Assembly: GCF_009026145.1 (NCBI RefSeq)
Contig: NZ_WBUE01000028.1
Span: 1-55,394, forward strand
Source of the DNA: Hyphomicrobium sp.
Lineage (GTDB): Bacteria; Pseudomonadota; Alphaproteobacteria; Rhizobiales; Hyphomicrobiaceae
Length of the DNA: 55,394 bases
Reading direction: 5' to 3'
Shown: positions 1-7,737 of the stretch, piece by piece
Position numbering within the stretch: position 1 is the stretch's first letter
How the letters are laid out: every line of letters begins with the position of its first letter
Notes under the pieces: generated by a model
Databases searched by the model: none
Told to the model about the DNA's origin: nothing
Seen by the model: only the letters and a program-made list of their open reading frames with translations
Made by a program: the position numbers and the translations under genes

Positions 1-471
1 GCCCAGGCCCACCCAGGCCGCGCGGGAGCGCGATAGCACGATCGCGCCGGTCATGATCGCCATGGCCCCGACCCCGAGGAGGGCCCCCAGCCGGGTCCGG
101 GCCCTGGCCGCGATCCACCCGGCCAGCGGCAACCCGATGACCGTCAGATGCGCCATGAAGTTCCGGTTGCCGAGCGTTCCGCCGGGGGCGCGGGTGTCGG
201 CCAGGAGCGGCCAATTCCATCCGTAGGCCTGCAGGAGGCCGGAGACGCTGGCGGCAATCACGGCCAGGACCACCCCGCCCACCACCACGCCGCGGCCGGC
301 TCGGGTGGCCGCGAACCGGGCCCCGAAGAAGACCGCGGCACCGGCCAGCGAAATCGCCAGGCTCCGGAACGAAATCCACCGGTTGGTGGCCGCCGCGGCC
401 GAGACCGCGGCCAATGCCGCCAAGGAAGCCGCCGCCGCCGCCGTGGCGGCAAGCGCGGCGAGCAAGGGCAC
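1..471 (-). CDS. O-antigen ligase-like polytopic membrane protein, partial (runs off the left edge)
   Basis: The minus-strand frame stays open from a GTG at 471 to the window edge and reads as a chain of hydrophobic helices. Two stretches fit the Wzy_C/O-antigen ligase family: GTLGNRNFMAHL, matching the family's loop before a proline-containing helix, and SRSRAAWVGL near the edge. Such enzymes transfer undecaprenyl-linked glycans to lipid A core or protein on the periplasmic face of the inner membrane. An in-frame stop lies at 493-495, so the readable N-terminus begins at about the middle of a normal ligase. Either the protein is short at its N-terminus, the gene is frameshifted, or the contig end is faulty. 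Family fair, integrity doubtful. Confidence 0.6.
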   Translation of the reverse strand, partial: MPLLAALAATAAAAASLAALAAVSAAAATNRWISFRSLAISLAGAAVFFGARFAATRAGRGVVVGGVVLAVIAASVSGLLQAYGWNWPLLADTRAPGGTLGNRNFMAHLTVIGLPLAGWIAARARTRLGALLGVGAMAIMTGAIVLSRSRAAWVGLG

Positions 472-559
472 CGCAACGGTGCCGCCGCTCGATCAGGCCT
501 CCGGTGCGAAGGCCGCACACAACGAATAGGGCGAGCCGGAATAGCAGCCAGGGAACAGC

Positions 560-590
560 GCCCGCGCCTCAAGCGCGGGCGTCTTCTTTT
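560..590 (+). terminator. GC-rich hairpin followed by a T-rich run at the fetB 3' end
   Basis: Arms GCCCGCGC (560-567) and GCGCGGGC (573-580) form a perfect 8-bp stem with a 5-nt loop, followed on the plus strand by TCTTCTTTT. The stem overlaps the last codons and stop of fetB, which reads the other way, and no plus-strand gene is seen upstream. It could end fetB transcripts in the minus direction, although the U-run then lies on the wrong side. Confidence 0.35.
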
Positions 591-1384
591 CCACTTGCCT
601 CGGCATCGAGACGCAGGCGGTGGCGCTCGTCGGTCAGCAGGCGGACGCCTCCGAACGCCGCCAGAAACGAGCCGAGCGCCGTAGCTCCCGCGATCAGGAA
701 CATGATCAGAACCTGGTACTTCGCCGCCCCGATCGGGTCGACGCCGGCGATGATCTGGCCCGTCATCATGCCAGGCAACGCGACGATCCCGGTGGTCGCC
801 ATGGCGTTGAGCATCGGCATCATGCCGGTCCGCAAGGCGCCTCGCAGCGGCGCGCCGAACGCCTCATAGCGGCGCGCGCCGAGGGCCAGGCGCGCCTCGA
901 TAGCCGCGCGCTCGCGATGTGCCGCCTCGCTCAAGCCCTCGAGGACGAGCGCGATTGCCGTCATGGTATTGCCGAGCACCATGCCGAGAATCGGCAGGAC
1001 GTAGCGCGGTGCGTACCACGGTTCGGGCGCAACGATCACCCCGACCCCGAAAACGGTGACGAAGGTGCCGATGAACAGCAGCGTCGCCGTGCTCAGTCCC
1101 AAGGTGCGCCACGGGGTGGCGCGGCGGTGCTGGCGGGAGACGACCTCGACGGCGGCGGCGATGACCATGACGAGCGCGAAACCGAGCGTCCACACGGGCG
1201 AGGCCTGCGCGAAGATGAACTTCAAGACGACGCCGATCAGCGCCAACTGCACGAGCATGCGCACGGCGGCGATGGCGATGCTCCTTTCGAGCCCGAGACG
1301 GAACCTCCACGAGATGGCGCCGTTGATGATGAGCAGCGCAGCGGCGAGGAGCAGGTCGGTATATGTCAGCGAAACATAGCTCAT
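569..1384 (-). CDS. fetB: FetB-type ABC transporter permease (UPF0014 family)
   Basis: This 271-residue protein has about six or seven predicted membrane helices and fits the UPF0014/FetB family throughout (for example the N-terminal NGAISWRFRLGLERSIAIAA and the central GMVLGNTMTAIALVLEGL). FetB is the inner-membrane partner of FetA; in Escherichia coli the pair lowers iron-induced oxidative stress and is proposed to export iron. The ATG at 1384 overlaps the fetA stop as ATGA, so translation is probably coupled; an in-frame ATG nine bases upstream lies inside fetA and is less likely. A GC-rich hairpin covers the 3' end. Iron export is inferred from the family; the substrate is not visible in the sequence. 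Confidence 0.88.
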   Translation of the reverse strand: MSYVSLTYTDLLLAAALLIINGAISWRFRLGLERSIAIAAVRMLVQLALIGVVLKFIFAQASPVWTLGFALVMVIAAAVEVVSRQHRRATPWRTLGLSTATLLFIGTFVTVFGVGVIVAPEPWYAPRYVLPILGMVLGNTMTAIALVLEGLSEAAHRERAAIEARLALGARRYEAFGAPLRGALRTGMMPMLNAMATTGIVALPGMMTGQIIAGVDPIGAAKYQVLIMFLIAGATALGSFLAAFGGVRLLTDERHRLRLDAEASGKEDARA

Positions 1385-1998
1385 GGCGTGCACGCTACCT
1401 GTATCGCCTGCTTCGGCTGCGACCTGGACAGTAGCAGGCGCGCATGGGCGAGACGGTCGAGCTGCGCGCGGTCGTGGCTGACGAGCACGACGCAGCGCCC
1501 CGAGAGCATCTGGAATCGGATCAGCTCTTCGACCAGCGCCGCCGATTGCGCATCGAGGGCGCCGGTCGGCTCGTCGAGCAGCAGCACCCTCGGCTCATCG
1601 ATGAGCGCGCGCACGAGCGCCAGCCGCTGCCGCTCGCCGGTCGACAGCCGGCTGACCGGCCGGTCGAGTAGGGCCGCATCGAGGTCCAGGGACTGCACAA
1701 GCCTGGCGAGGCGTTCCGGCAGCGCCTTCGGCAGGCAGCCGCGCGGCGTGTCGGACCACCACGCCGGCTCGGCGGCACAGTAGCGCACGCGGCGGCGCCA
1801 TTGGTCGGCCGGCATCTCGCCGCGCTGCTCCCCATCGAGAACGACATCGCCGGGGGCCGGATCGAGGTCGGCGAGGGCGCGCAACAAAAGCGTCTTGCCC
1901 GCGCCTGAAGCGCCCTCGATGGCGAGACATTCGCCGTCGGGCACCTCGAAGCTCAGGGGTGGCAGACCTGCAACCTGCAGTCGTTCGACGCGCAGCAC
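1381..1998 (-). CDS. fetA: FetA-type ABC transporter ATP-binding protein
   Basis: This is a 205-residue single-domain ABC ATPase. It has Walker A GASGAGKT (residues 29-36), signature LSTGERQ, Walker B RVLLLDEPTGALD and the switch histidine in VLVSHD. It is short for an ABC ATPase, as FetA proteins are. A GTG start at 1998 is preferred over the TTG at 2004 because GAGAGG lies 8 bases before it. The gene overlaps fetB by 4 bases, forming a two-gene unit. No substrate-binding protein is present, which is normal for FetAB and consistent with export. The pairing with a UPF0014 permease is what identifies it. Confidence 0.85.
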   Translation of the reverse strand: MLRVERLQVAGLPPLSFEVPDGECLAIEGASGAGKTLLLRALADLDPAPGDVVLDGEQRGEMPADQWRRRVRYCAAEPAWWSDTPRGCLPKALPERLARLVQSLDLDAALLDRPVSRLSTGERQRLALVRALIDEPRVLLLDEPTGALDAQSAALVEELIRFQMLSGRCVVLVSHDRAQLDRLAHARLLLSRSQPKQAIQVACTP

Positions 1999-2076
1999 GA
2001 ACAATACCTCTCCGTCCGCGGCAGCGGGCGAGGAGGCTTAACAGGCAATCGGTGCGTTGCGCCAGGGAGTGTGATC

Positions 2077-2718
2077 TCAGGCCGGCTTGGCCGACAACAG
2101 GATGTCAGCCCCGTCCTGCAGCACCGCTAGTCGCATGCCCGCCGTCGTCGCGAGCCTCCAGGTGTAATAGGCCTGAATGGTCATGGCATCGAGCGGCGGG
2201 GCGTGCTCACCGGCAATGAACTCGGCCAGATGCAGGGGGGCGCGCGCATTGGTGCCGCGGCAGCGCACCAGGAAGCTGGGGCTTTCCAGTGTGCCCGCCA
2301 TCTGCACCTCGATGTCACCGCCGCGCGGCAGGGCCGTTACCGCGCTGGCCACGAGATTGAGCAGCAGCTTGGCCTTGTCCTTGGGCATGTGGCCCGGCGC
2401 ACAGCGCCAAATGAGGTTGTGTTTTCCCTTGCCAATGAAGCCGCGCGAGATCTGCTCGGCGGTGCCGAGATCGATCATGGCCCCTGCCGAGCCCGCGGCG
2501 CCGAAGGCGAAGCGGCAGAACTGCAGGCGGGCCGAGGCCTGCTCCGTCACGTTACGGATCACGTCGAGGGCGTAATTCTTGGCCTCCTGGTCATCGTCCT
2601 CATCGAGGATCTCAAGGCCATTGTAGATGGCACCAACGGGGCCGATCACGTCGTGACAAATCTTGCTGGAGATGAGTGCAGCAAGTTCAAGGTCCGTCGG
2701 ATTGGCGCGCTGGCCCAT
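2077..2718 (-). CDS. chpT: Histidine phosphotransferase ChpT
   Basis: The 213-residue protein fits ChpT (DUF2328). It has an N-terminal dimerisation/histidine-phosphotransfer helix with KICHDVIGPVGAIYNGLE, whose His after the Cys (about residue 22) would be phosphorylated, and a degenerate HATPase-like C-terminal domain. ChpT is the cytoplasmic relay that carries phosphate from CckA to CtrA and CpdR, controlling cell-cycle progression in alphaproteobacteria. AAGGGGG lies about 6 bases before the ATG. The gene stands alone, 78 bases from fetA and divergent from cysQ. No full CtrA box (TTAA-N7-TTAA) was seen in the 249-base divergent region. The presence of chpT is good evidence for the taxonomic class. 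Confidence 0.9.
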   Translation of the reverse strand: MGQRANPTDLELAALISSKICHDVIGPVGAIYNGLEILDEDDDQEAKNYALDVIRNVTEQASARLQFCRFAFGAAGSAGAMIDLGTAEQISRGFIGKGKHNLIWRCAPGHMPKDKAKLLLNLVASAVTALPRGGDIEVQMAGTLESPSFLVRCRGTNARAPLHLAEFIAGEHAPPLDAMTIQAYYTWRLATTAGMRLAVLQDGADILLSAKPA

Positions 2719-2967
2719 CGATGCCCCCTTATGATGTCGCAGATCCGAACGCCGGAGCGGCTAATAGCCCCGACGGATGCCGGGATGCTCGCTGTGCGCG
2801 AGCATGGCCGCTTGCGAAGTGTTCTTGCCATCTGATACACGCGCCGGAACTTCCATGCAAAGGTCTGCCCTGTAATCTGCTTCTCGCGTTTGCGAAGTAC
2901 GCTCTGCGACCCGAGCCACAGCCGGCCGGCGCACAGCCAGGCCAGCGAATCAGGGTACGAGCGAGGA

Positions 2968-3807
2968 ATGAAGCTAGAGGAATACCGCGGCCTGGTCGAG
3001 GCGTTGCTTCCCGCCGTTCTCGCCGCCGGGCGCATCGAGATGCGCCACTTCAAGACCGGCGTTGAAGTCGCAACGAAGGCCGACACGACGCCGGTAACGG
3101 TCGCCGACCACGAGGCGGAGGAGGTGCTGACGCAAGCGCTGCACCACGCCGCGCCGGGAATTCCGGTGATCGCCGAGGAGGCAGTCGCCGCCGGGCGCGT
3201 ACCTGTCACGCAGGATGCCTTCTTCCTCGTCGACCCGCTCGATGGCACGCGCGCCTTCATCAAGGGCAGCCCCGAGTTCACCATCAATATCGGTCTCATC
3301 GTCGAGCGACGGCCCGTGTTCGGCATCATCTATGCGCCGGCCCTCGAGCAGCTCTTTGCCACCGTAGGCCCGCACGAGTCGGTCGCGACCGTGATCGCAC
3401 CTGACAGCGATGGCGCCGACCTTGCGTCGACCAAGTTGACGCGGCTGGCCACGCGCGAACCCGATCGGAAAGCGCTCGTGGCCTTCGCCAGCCGCTCGCA
3501 CGCGGCGCAGAGCACCGACGAATTCCTCAAGCACTTGCCGATCGCGGAGAAGCGCAAGGCGAGCTCGTCGCTGAAGTTCTGCCTTATCGCGCGCGGCGAA
3601 GCCGACCTCTATGCGCGGATCGGAGAGACGAACGAGTGGGATACGGCAGCAGGCCAGGCCATTCTCACCGCCGCCGGCGGCTGCGTCACCACCCTCGATG
3701 GCCGTCCCTTGCTCTACGGCAAGAAGGAGGTGGGGTATGCCAACCCACATTTCATTGCCTGGGCGCGAGAGCCTCTGCTTCCCACATCACCGCAAGTGCC
3801 GCAATAA
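2968..3807 (+). CDS. cysQ: 3'(2'),5'-bisphosphate nucleotidase CysQ
   Basis: This 279-residue protein of the inositol-monophosphatase fold hydrolyses adenosine 3',5'-bisphosphate (PAP), a by-product of sulfate assimilation, to AMP. The metal-binding signatures are the EE pair in VIAEEAVAAG, DPLDGTRAF (Asp89 and Asp92) and the C-terminal WDTAAGQAIL. ATG at 2968 is chosen because GAGCGAGG sits just before it; an in-frame ATG 78 bases upstream adds a non-conserved leader. The protein is cytoplasmic. It is followed 60 bases later by the eipA-like gene with no terminator seen between them. Some CysQ relatives also accept inositol phosphates, so the exact substrate is inferred. Confidence 0.88.
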   Translation: MKLEEYRGLVEALLPAVLAAGRIEMRHFKTGVEVATKADTTPVTVADHEAEEVLTQALHHAAPGIPVIAEEAVAAGRVPVTQDAFFLVDPLDGTRAFIKGSPEFTINIGLIVERRPVFGIIYAPALEQLFATVGPHESVATVIAPDSDGADLASTKLTRLATREPDRKALVAFASRSHAAQSTDEFLKHLPIAEKRKASSSLKFCLIARGEADLYARIGETNEWDTAAGQAILTAAGGCVTTLDGRPLLYGKKEVGYANPHFIAWAREPLLPTSPQVPQ

Positions 3808-3867
3808 GGCCACACGGGTTCGCTGCGCGGCCACACTTTCGTAACACTTTGCGCCGAAGGATTTTCA

Positions 3868-4776
3868 ATGTGGAGGCATATGCGGATCAGCCGCAAATGC
3901 CTGGCGCAATCGATGGATCAACCCATGGCGCTGCTGCGCGGCGAAGGCCGCTTCTCCCTCGCTCCTGCTATCCTCTTTGTGCTCTTCGCCGTGCTTTTGG
4001 CGCCCGGCGCCGATGCCCAGGACAGCACCTACGGTCCATACTCGGGCGGGCGCACCGGCAATGACGCGTACGTGCCGCCGGCCAACGACGCCTACGTGCC
4101 TCCCGCCAACAATGGCGCAACCAGCAACTCTCCGTATCGCCCCGACGGCGCCTATAGCGAAGGCGACAACTATCGCCGCTATGACGGCGACCGCGCGGCT
4201 GCGGCGCCTCCGGAGGATGCGGCACCCGGCTACGGCGAGCCGTACCATGCTCCCGGTGAGCCCTACTACGACGACCGCGGGCCACCGCCCGAGGGCGGCT
4301 ATTCGCAGAATGAGATCATAGAGGCAGGCGGTCGCTTTTTCGGCTCGGTGAGCAAAGGTCTCGCCAGCGTCGTGGAGTACGCGTTCCGCAAGTCGGGTCG
4401 CCCCAACGGCTACATCCTCGGCACCGATGCGGGCGGCGCATTCGTCGCCGGCCTGCGCTACGGTGAGGGTACGCTCTATACGAAGGACGCCGGCAGCCAC
4501 AGAGTGTTCTGGCAGGGGCCGTCGATTGGCTATGACTTCGGCGGCGAAGGCTCGAAGACGATGGTCCTCGTCTACAATCTGCGGGATCCGTCGCAGATTT
4601 ACGAGCGCTATGCGGGCGTCCAGGGCTCCGCTTATATCGTCGGCGGCGTCGGGATCCAGTACCAGACGCACGGCAACGTCACGCTGGCGCCGATCCGGTC
4701 GGGAATTGGTTTACGGCTAGGTGCTAACGTCGGATATTTGAAGTATACCCGCTCCCCAACGTGGAATCCGTTTTGA
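3868..4776 (+). CDS. EipA-like periplasmic envelope-integrity protein (DUF1134)
   Basis: The 302-residue product has a long N-terminal region ending in a hydrophobic signal segment (APAILFVLFAVLLAPGADAQ), then a low-complexity Tyr/Pro/Asn/Asp-rich linker to about residue 150, then a DUF1134 domain (GRFFGSVSKGL, YILGTDAGGAFVAGLRYGEG, FDFGG-like YDFGGEGSK). In Brucella the DUF1134 protein EipA supports cell-envelope stress resistance; the molecular activity is unknown. AAGGA precedes the ATG at 3868 by 6 bases; an in-frame ATG at 3880 also has GGAGG close by, so the start is uncertain by four codons. The linker contains an exact tandem repeat of NDAYVPPA. Confidence 0.85.
   Translation: MWRHMRISRKCLAQSMDQPMALLRGEGRFSLAPAILFVLFAVLLAPGADAQDSTYGPYSGGRTGNDAYVPPANDAYVPPANNGATSNSPYRPDGAYSEGDNYRRYDGDRAAAAPPEDAAPGYGEPYHAPGEPYYDDRGPPPEGGYSQNEIIEAGGRFFGSVSKGLASVVEYAFRKSGRPNGYILGTDAGGAFVAGLRYGEGTLYTKDAGSHRVFWQGPSIGYDFGGEGSKTMVLVYNLRDPSQIYERYAGVQGSAYIVGGVGIQYQTHGNVTLAPIRSGIGLRLGANVGYLKYTRSPTWNPF
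4060..4107 (+). repeat. Two tandem copies of an 8-codon unit in the eipA-like linker
   Basis: Two adjacent 24-base units both encode NDAYVPPA, with several synonymous differences. Conservation of the peptide rather than the DNA suggests selection on the linker, or an old duplication. Confidence 0.75.
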
Positions 4777-4935
4777 GTCGCCGCGCGGCTTCATGAGGAA
4801 GCTCCGGGTGGAGACGCGCGGAATGAAAGCATTGCGCAGGCAACTTGTCAGTCGGATAATCTGCCCCCGGAGGCTTGGCCGTCCGGTCGGTAGGGTGTGC
4901 GCATTGGGTAGCAGTTCGCAGTCGAGGTCGCGGGC

Positions 4936-6420
4936 GTGATCACGATCGAGATGGTCATGCTGGCGGCGTTGGGCTTCCTCACGGCAGCGCTATTGGCGCT
5001 GTTCATCGCTCCGCTGTATCGCCGCCGCGTCGCCCGCCTCACCACGGAAATGCTGAAGCGTTCGATGCCGCTGACCGAGGCGGAGATCCGTGCCGACAAG
5101 GACCGGCTGCGGGCCGAGTTCGCCATCCGCATCCACAAGCTCGAGACCAAGGTCGAGGAAGCGGCGGAAGCTTCGGCGCGGCAGATGGTCGAGCTCAACC
5201 GCCGCGATGCCACCATCAGCGAGCTCGAGGGCGAGGTGGCCGGGCAGCGCACGGCGCTGGAGGAGCACGAGAACGCGCGGCGCGTGCTCGAACAGACGAT
5301 CATGGACCGCCTGCCGAAGGTGGAGCACCGCCTCGCCGAGGCGCGCAAGCTATTGTTCCAGCGCGACCGCGAAATCGTGTCCCTGACGCAGTCGAGCGAG
5401 AAGCAGGCGCGTGCGCTCGAGGAGGCCACGCAGATCAACACGCAGCAAACCGATGAGGTGCACCGCCTCAAGGCGGCGCTCAACACGCGCGCTGCGCGCA
5501 ACCGCGAAGGCTTCGGCGATCCGCGCTACGACGGCGAGGTGGCGCTGCGCACCGAGATCGAAGCGCTGCGCGCCAAGACACGCGAGCAGACCGCGCTCAT
5601 TGCCCGGCTGCAGTCGCTGGTGGCGCGCGCCGGACCGGCGGCGGAAGCCGGCGACGGCGCTGGCGTCAACGGCTCTGGCGATGCCATGCGGCCGGCCAAG
5701 GTCGTCGGCCGCGGCAAGAGTGCCGCGGAAGCCCCGCCTCCCCTGAAAGCGGTCGAAAATCCGCCCGAGGGTCCTGATCTGCAGGCGCTCGCCGAGATAC
5801 GCCGTCTCAAGTCGGTGAACCAGGACCAGGCGGCGGAGCTGTCGCGGCTCAAGGCGGCGCTGGCCACCTACGAGGCTGCCGACAACGACGATCGCGGCAT
5901 CAAGGAAAGCAAGATCGCCATGAAGGCGCGTCTTTCGGCGCTGAAGGCGCTCACCGACGAGCAGGCGGGCACCATCCAAGCGCTGCGCGCCGAGCTTGCC
6001 GCCGGCAACGAGAAGCTGGCGCGGCAAGCGGCTTACTTCATGGAGGAGATGCGGCGCCTGGGCTCGGGTACCATGCCGGCATCGGGACCCGCACGTCGTT
6101 CGGGAGTTCTGGCGCCCGAGGCGGGAAAGCGCCCGCTAGCAGAGCGCATCAACGATCCGCGCGTGGCGCGCTTCGTGCGCCCCGGCGGCGAGGGCGATAC
6201 CGCAGCAGCGGCAGACACCACTGCGGCCGAGCCGCGCCGCGTCGGCGGGTTCCTGAAGGCGCTGGATGCGGCCGCGCTGCCTGCGGAAACGCGCGTCGAG
6301 CATGCACCTGCGGCCGAGGCTTCGGGCGCTGGCGCCGATTCGACGGGCACTGAGATCAAGCGTACGCGCAAGGCGCGACTGCTTGATCGCATCACCGGAC
6401 TCGACAAGAACTCCGCCTAG
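4936..6420 (+). CDS. Membrane-anchored coiled-coil protein of unknown function
   Basis: This 494-residue protein starts with one membrane helix (about residues 5-30, MVMLAALGFLTAALLALFIA), then a basic RRRVAR stop-transfer segment, then long Glu/Arg/Leu-rich heptads (about 45-250 and 285-380), and ends in an Ala/Pro/Arg-rich, probably disordered tail. The topology implies one N-terminal anchor with the coiled coil in the cytoplasm. A GTG start at 4936 is preceded by GAGG at 8 bases. Similar proteins occur widely in Rhizobiales but I know of no assigned role. It converges on a bactofilin gene 20 bases away; a shared structural role is only a guess. Confidence 0.72.
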   Translation: MITIEMVMLAALGFLTAALLALFIAPLYRRRVARLTTEMLKRSMPLTEAEIRADKDRLRAEFAIRIHKLETKVEEAAEASARQMVELNRRDATISELEGEVAGQRTALEEHENARRVLEQTIMDRLPKVEHRLAEARKLLFQRDREIVSLTQSSEKQARALEEATQINTQQTDEVHRLKAALNTRAARNREGFGDPRYDGEVALRTEIEALRAKTREQTALIARLQSLVARAGPAAEAGDGAGVNGSGDAMRPAKVVGRGKSAAEAPPPLKAVENPPEGPDLQALAEIRRLKSVNQDQAAELSRLKAALATYEAADNDDRGIKESKIAMKARLSALKALTDEQAGTIQALRAELAAGNEKLARQAAYFMEEMRRLGSGTMPASGPARRSGVLAPEAGKRPLAERINDPRVARFVRPGGEGDTAAAADTTAAEPRRVGGFLKALDAAALPAETRVEHAPAAEASGAGADSTGTEIKRTRKARLLDRITGLDKNSA

Positions 6421-6440
6421 CAGAGAAGCGCGTGGCGCCT

Positions 6441-6935
6441 CTATGCGCCCGCGTCGCGATGCGTGTTGGCATCGAGTATGGGCTGCCAGTCGCTCGCATC
6501 CTTGGCGCTGCGCACGCGCCCGTCGAACTGCGCGCCCTCGGCGATGACGAGGTTCTTCTGCACGATGTCGCCATTTATGCGCGCCGTGGCGTAGAGCGCG
6601 ACCGTCTCGCCGCGCAGCTGGCCATTGACCTCGCCGTGGATCGAAAGATTGCGTGCGCTCACCGTGCCGGTGACCTTGCCCGTCTCGCCGACCGTGACGT
6701 TATCGCCGTGAATGTCGCCCGACACCTCGCCGGCAATGACGAGGGCGCTCTGGCAGACGAGGGTGATCTTTTGCCCGACGATGGCGAGGTCGGGTCCGAT
6801 GACCGAGGCTGGCTTCGACGGTGTCATCATCGGCGAGGAGGGGAGGAAATCGCGAGAGGGCGGCTTCATTGGATTGGACGATGTCGAAGGCGCGCTCGGT
6901 ATTTTTTGATCTGGACTGCTTCCGCGGCCGAACAC
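6441..6935 (-). CDS. Bactofilin (polymer-forming cytoskeletal protein)
   Basis: The 164-residue protein has an unstructured Pro/Ser-rich head of about 50 residues, then the bactofilin beta-helix repeats (VIGPDLAIVGQ, GEVSGDIHGDNVTVGETGKV, GTVSARNLSIHGEVNGQL, ARINGDIVQKNLVI) and a short tail. Bactofilins self-assemble without nucleotide into membrane-associated filaments that localise cell-wall or polar factors. A GTG start at 6935 is chosen because AGGAGGT lies exactly 5 bases upstream; an in-frame ATG 23 codons later (MKPPSRDF) would remove most of the head and has no comparable site. The usual neighbouring M23 peptidase is absent here. Confidence 0.85.
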   Translation of the reverse strand: MFGRGSSPDQKIPSAPSTSSNPMKPPSRDFLPSSPMMTPSKPASVIGPDLAIVGQKITLVCQSALVIAGEVSGDIHGDNVTVGETGKVTGTVSARNLSIHGEVNGQLRGETVALYATARINGDIVQKNLVIAEGAQFDGRVRSAKDASDWQPILDANTHRDAGA

Positions 6936-7169
6936 GACGCACCTCCTATGCTTGGCCTTGAGTGGCCAGCCGCAGCGGAGCATGTGGGGGTGAGCGAATT
7001 ATGTCGAGATCTCAGCACGCTCGCGTTGTTGTTTCGCCGCCGCTCCGCAGAGCCCGATTGGGTTTAACGTTAATCCCGCCGGGACGACGGAAAATCGGGT
7101 CAGCGCGGGTGATCGCGGCCGCGGTTTGCCCGCGACCGCGAGCCGTTCAGTCGTGACGCTCGACCGAGC

Positions 7170-7460
7170 TCACGACTTGCAGACGTCGATCCACGACAGG
7201 CATGTGTAGCCGTCGCCGTCCTTCTTGCACTGGTAGCGCTCGTTGCGGAAGGTGTCGGTCTGGATCGGCCAGTTGCCGCTGAGCTGAGCGACGATCTCCC
7301 AGGCCTGGAACTTCGCCATATCCTGCGTCCACGCCCAGCCTTTGCCGCGCTTCGTCACGCAGCGGGCGGCCTCCGCCGGCGAGATGAAGCCGGCCACGGG
7401 AGCGAGCAGCACTCCGGTGGCCGCAAGGCCGAGCACGAAGGCAGCGACTTTCGCTTTCAT
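7170..7460 (-). CDS. Small exported cysteine-containing protein
   Basis: The 96-residue product has a clear signal peptide (MKAKVAAFVLGLAATGVLL ... AEA) with cleavage expected near residue 31, leaving about 65 mature residues with four cysteines (RCVTKRG, YQCKKDG, YTCLSW, DVCKS) that could form two disulfides, and five or so aromatic residues. AAGGAGA lies 6 bases before the ATG. I do not recognise the family. It is divergent from the metallophosphoesterase gene, with a 277-base shared upstream region, and is a stand-alone gene. Expected to be periplasmic or secreted. Confidence 0.72.
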   Translation of the reverse strand: MKAKVAAFVLGLAATGVLLAPVAGFISPAEAARCVTKRGKGWAWTQDMAKFQAWEIVAQLSGNWPIQTDTFRNERYQCKKDGDGYTCLSWIDVCKS

Positions 7461-7737
7461 GATGGTTCTCCTTGCGCATGCATCGCGCCTTCTGGCGTAA
7501 GGCCGCTGCGGCCGCGAGACAATGCCGCCCCGGCCACACCCGGGCGGCATTCGTCCGAACCGTGATCTTTGTGCGGAACAACGCCAGGAGCCGGCCTGCG
7601 CTCGCAGTGCAACACCACCCGCCACGGCGACGCCGCCATTCTGGACTCCTCTAACCACCCAACCTAGACTCGTTCCAAGGGAGGAGCGGGCCGGGGGGCT
7701 CGTTTCGATAAGAGCGTATGCGTGGGGGGAGTTCGGC

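Noticed and set aside
305..529. A 74-residue Ala-rich plus-strand frame starting with GTG
   Set aside because: It lies opposite the O-antigen-ligase-like frame and is only Ala/Lys-rich; the minus-strand reading has family motifs, this one has none.
7073..7082. A CtrA binding site near the bactofilin gene
   Set aside because: Two TTAA boxes are present in TTAACGTTAA, but they are 2 bases apart, not 7.
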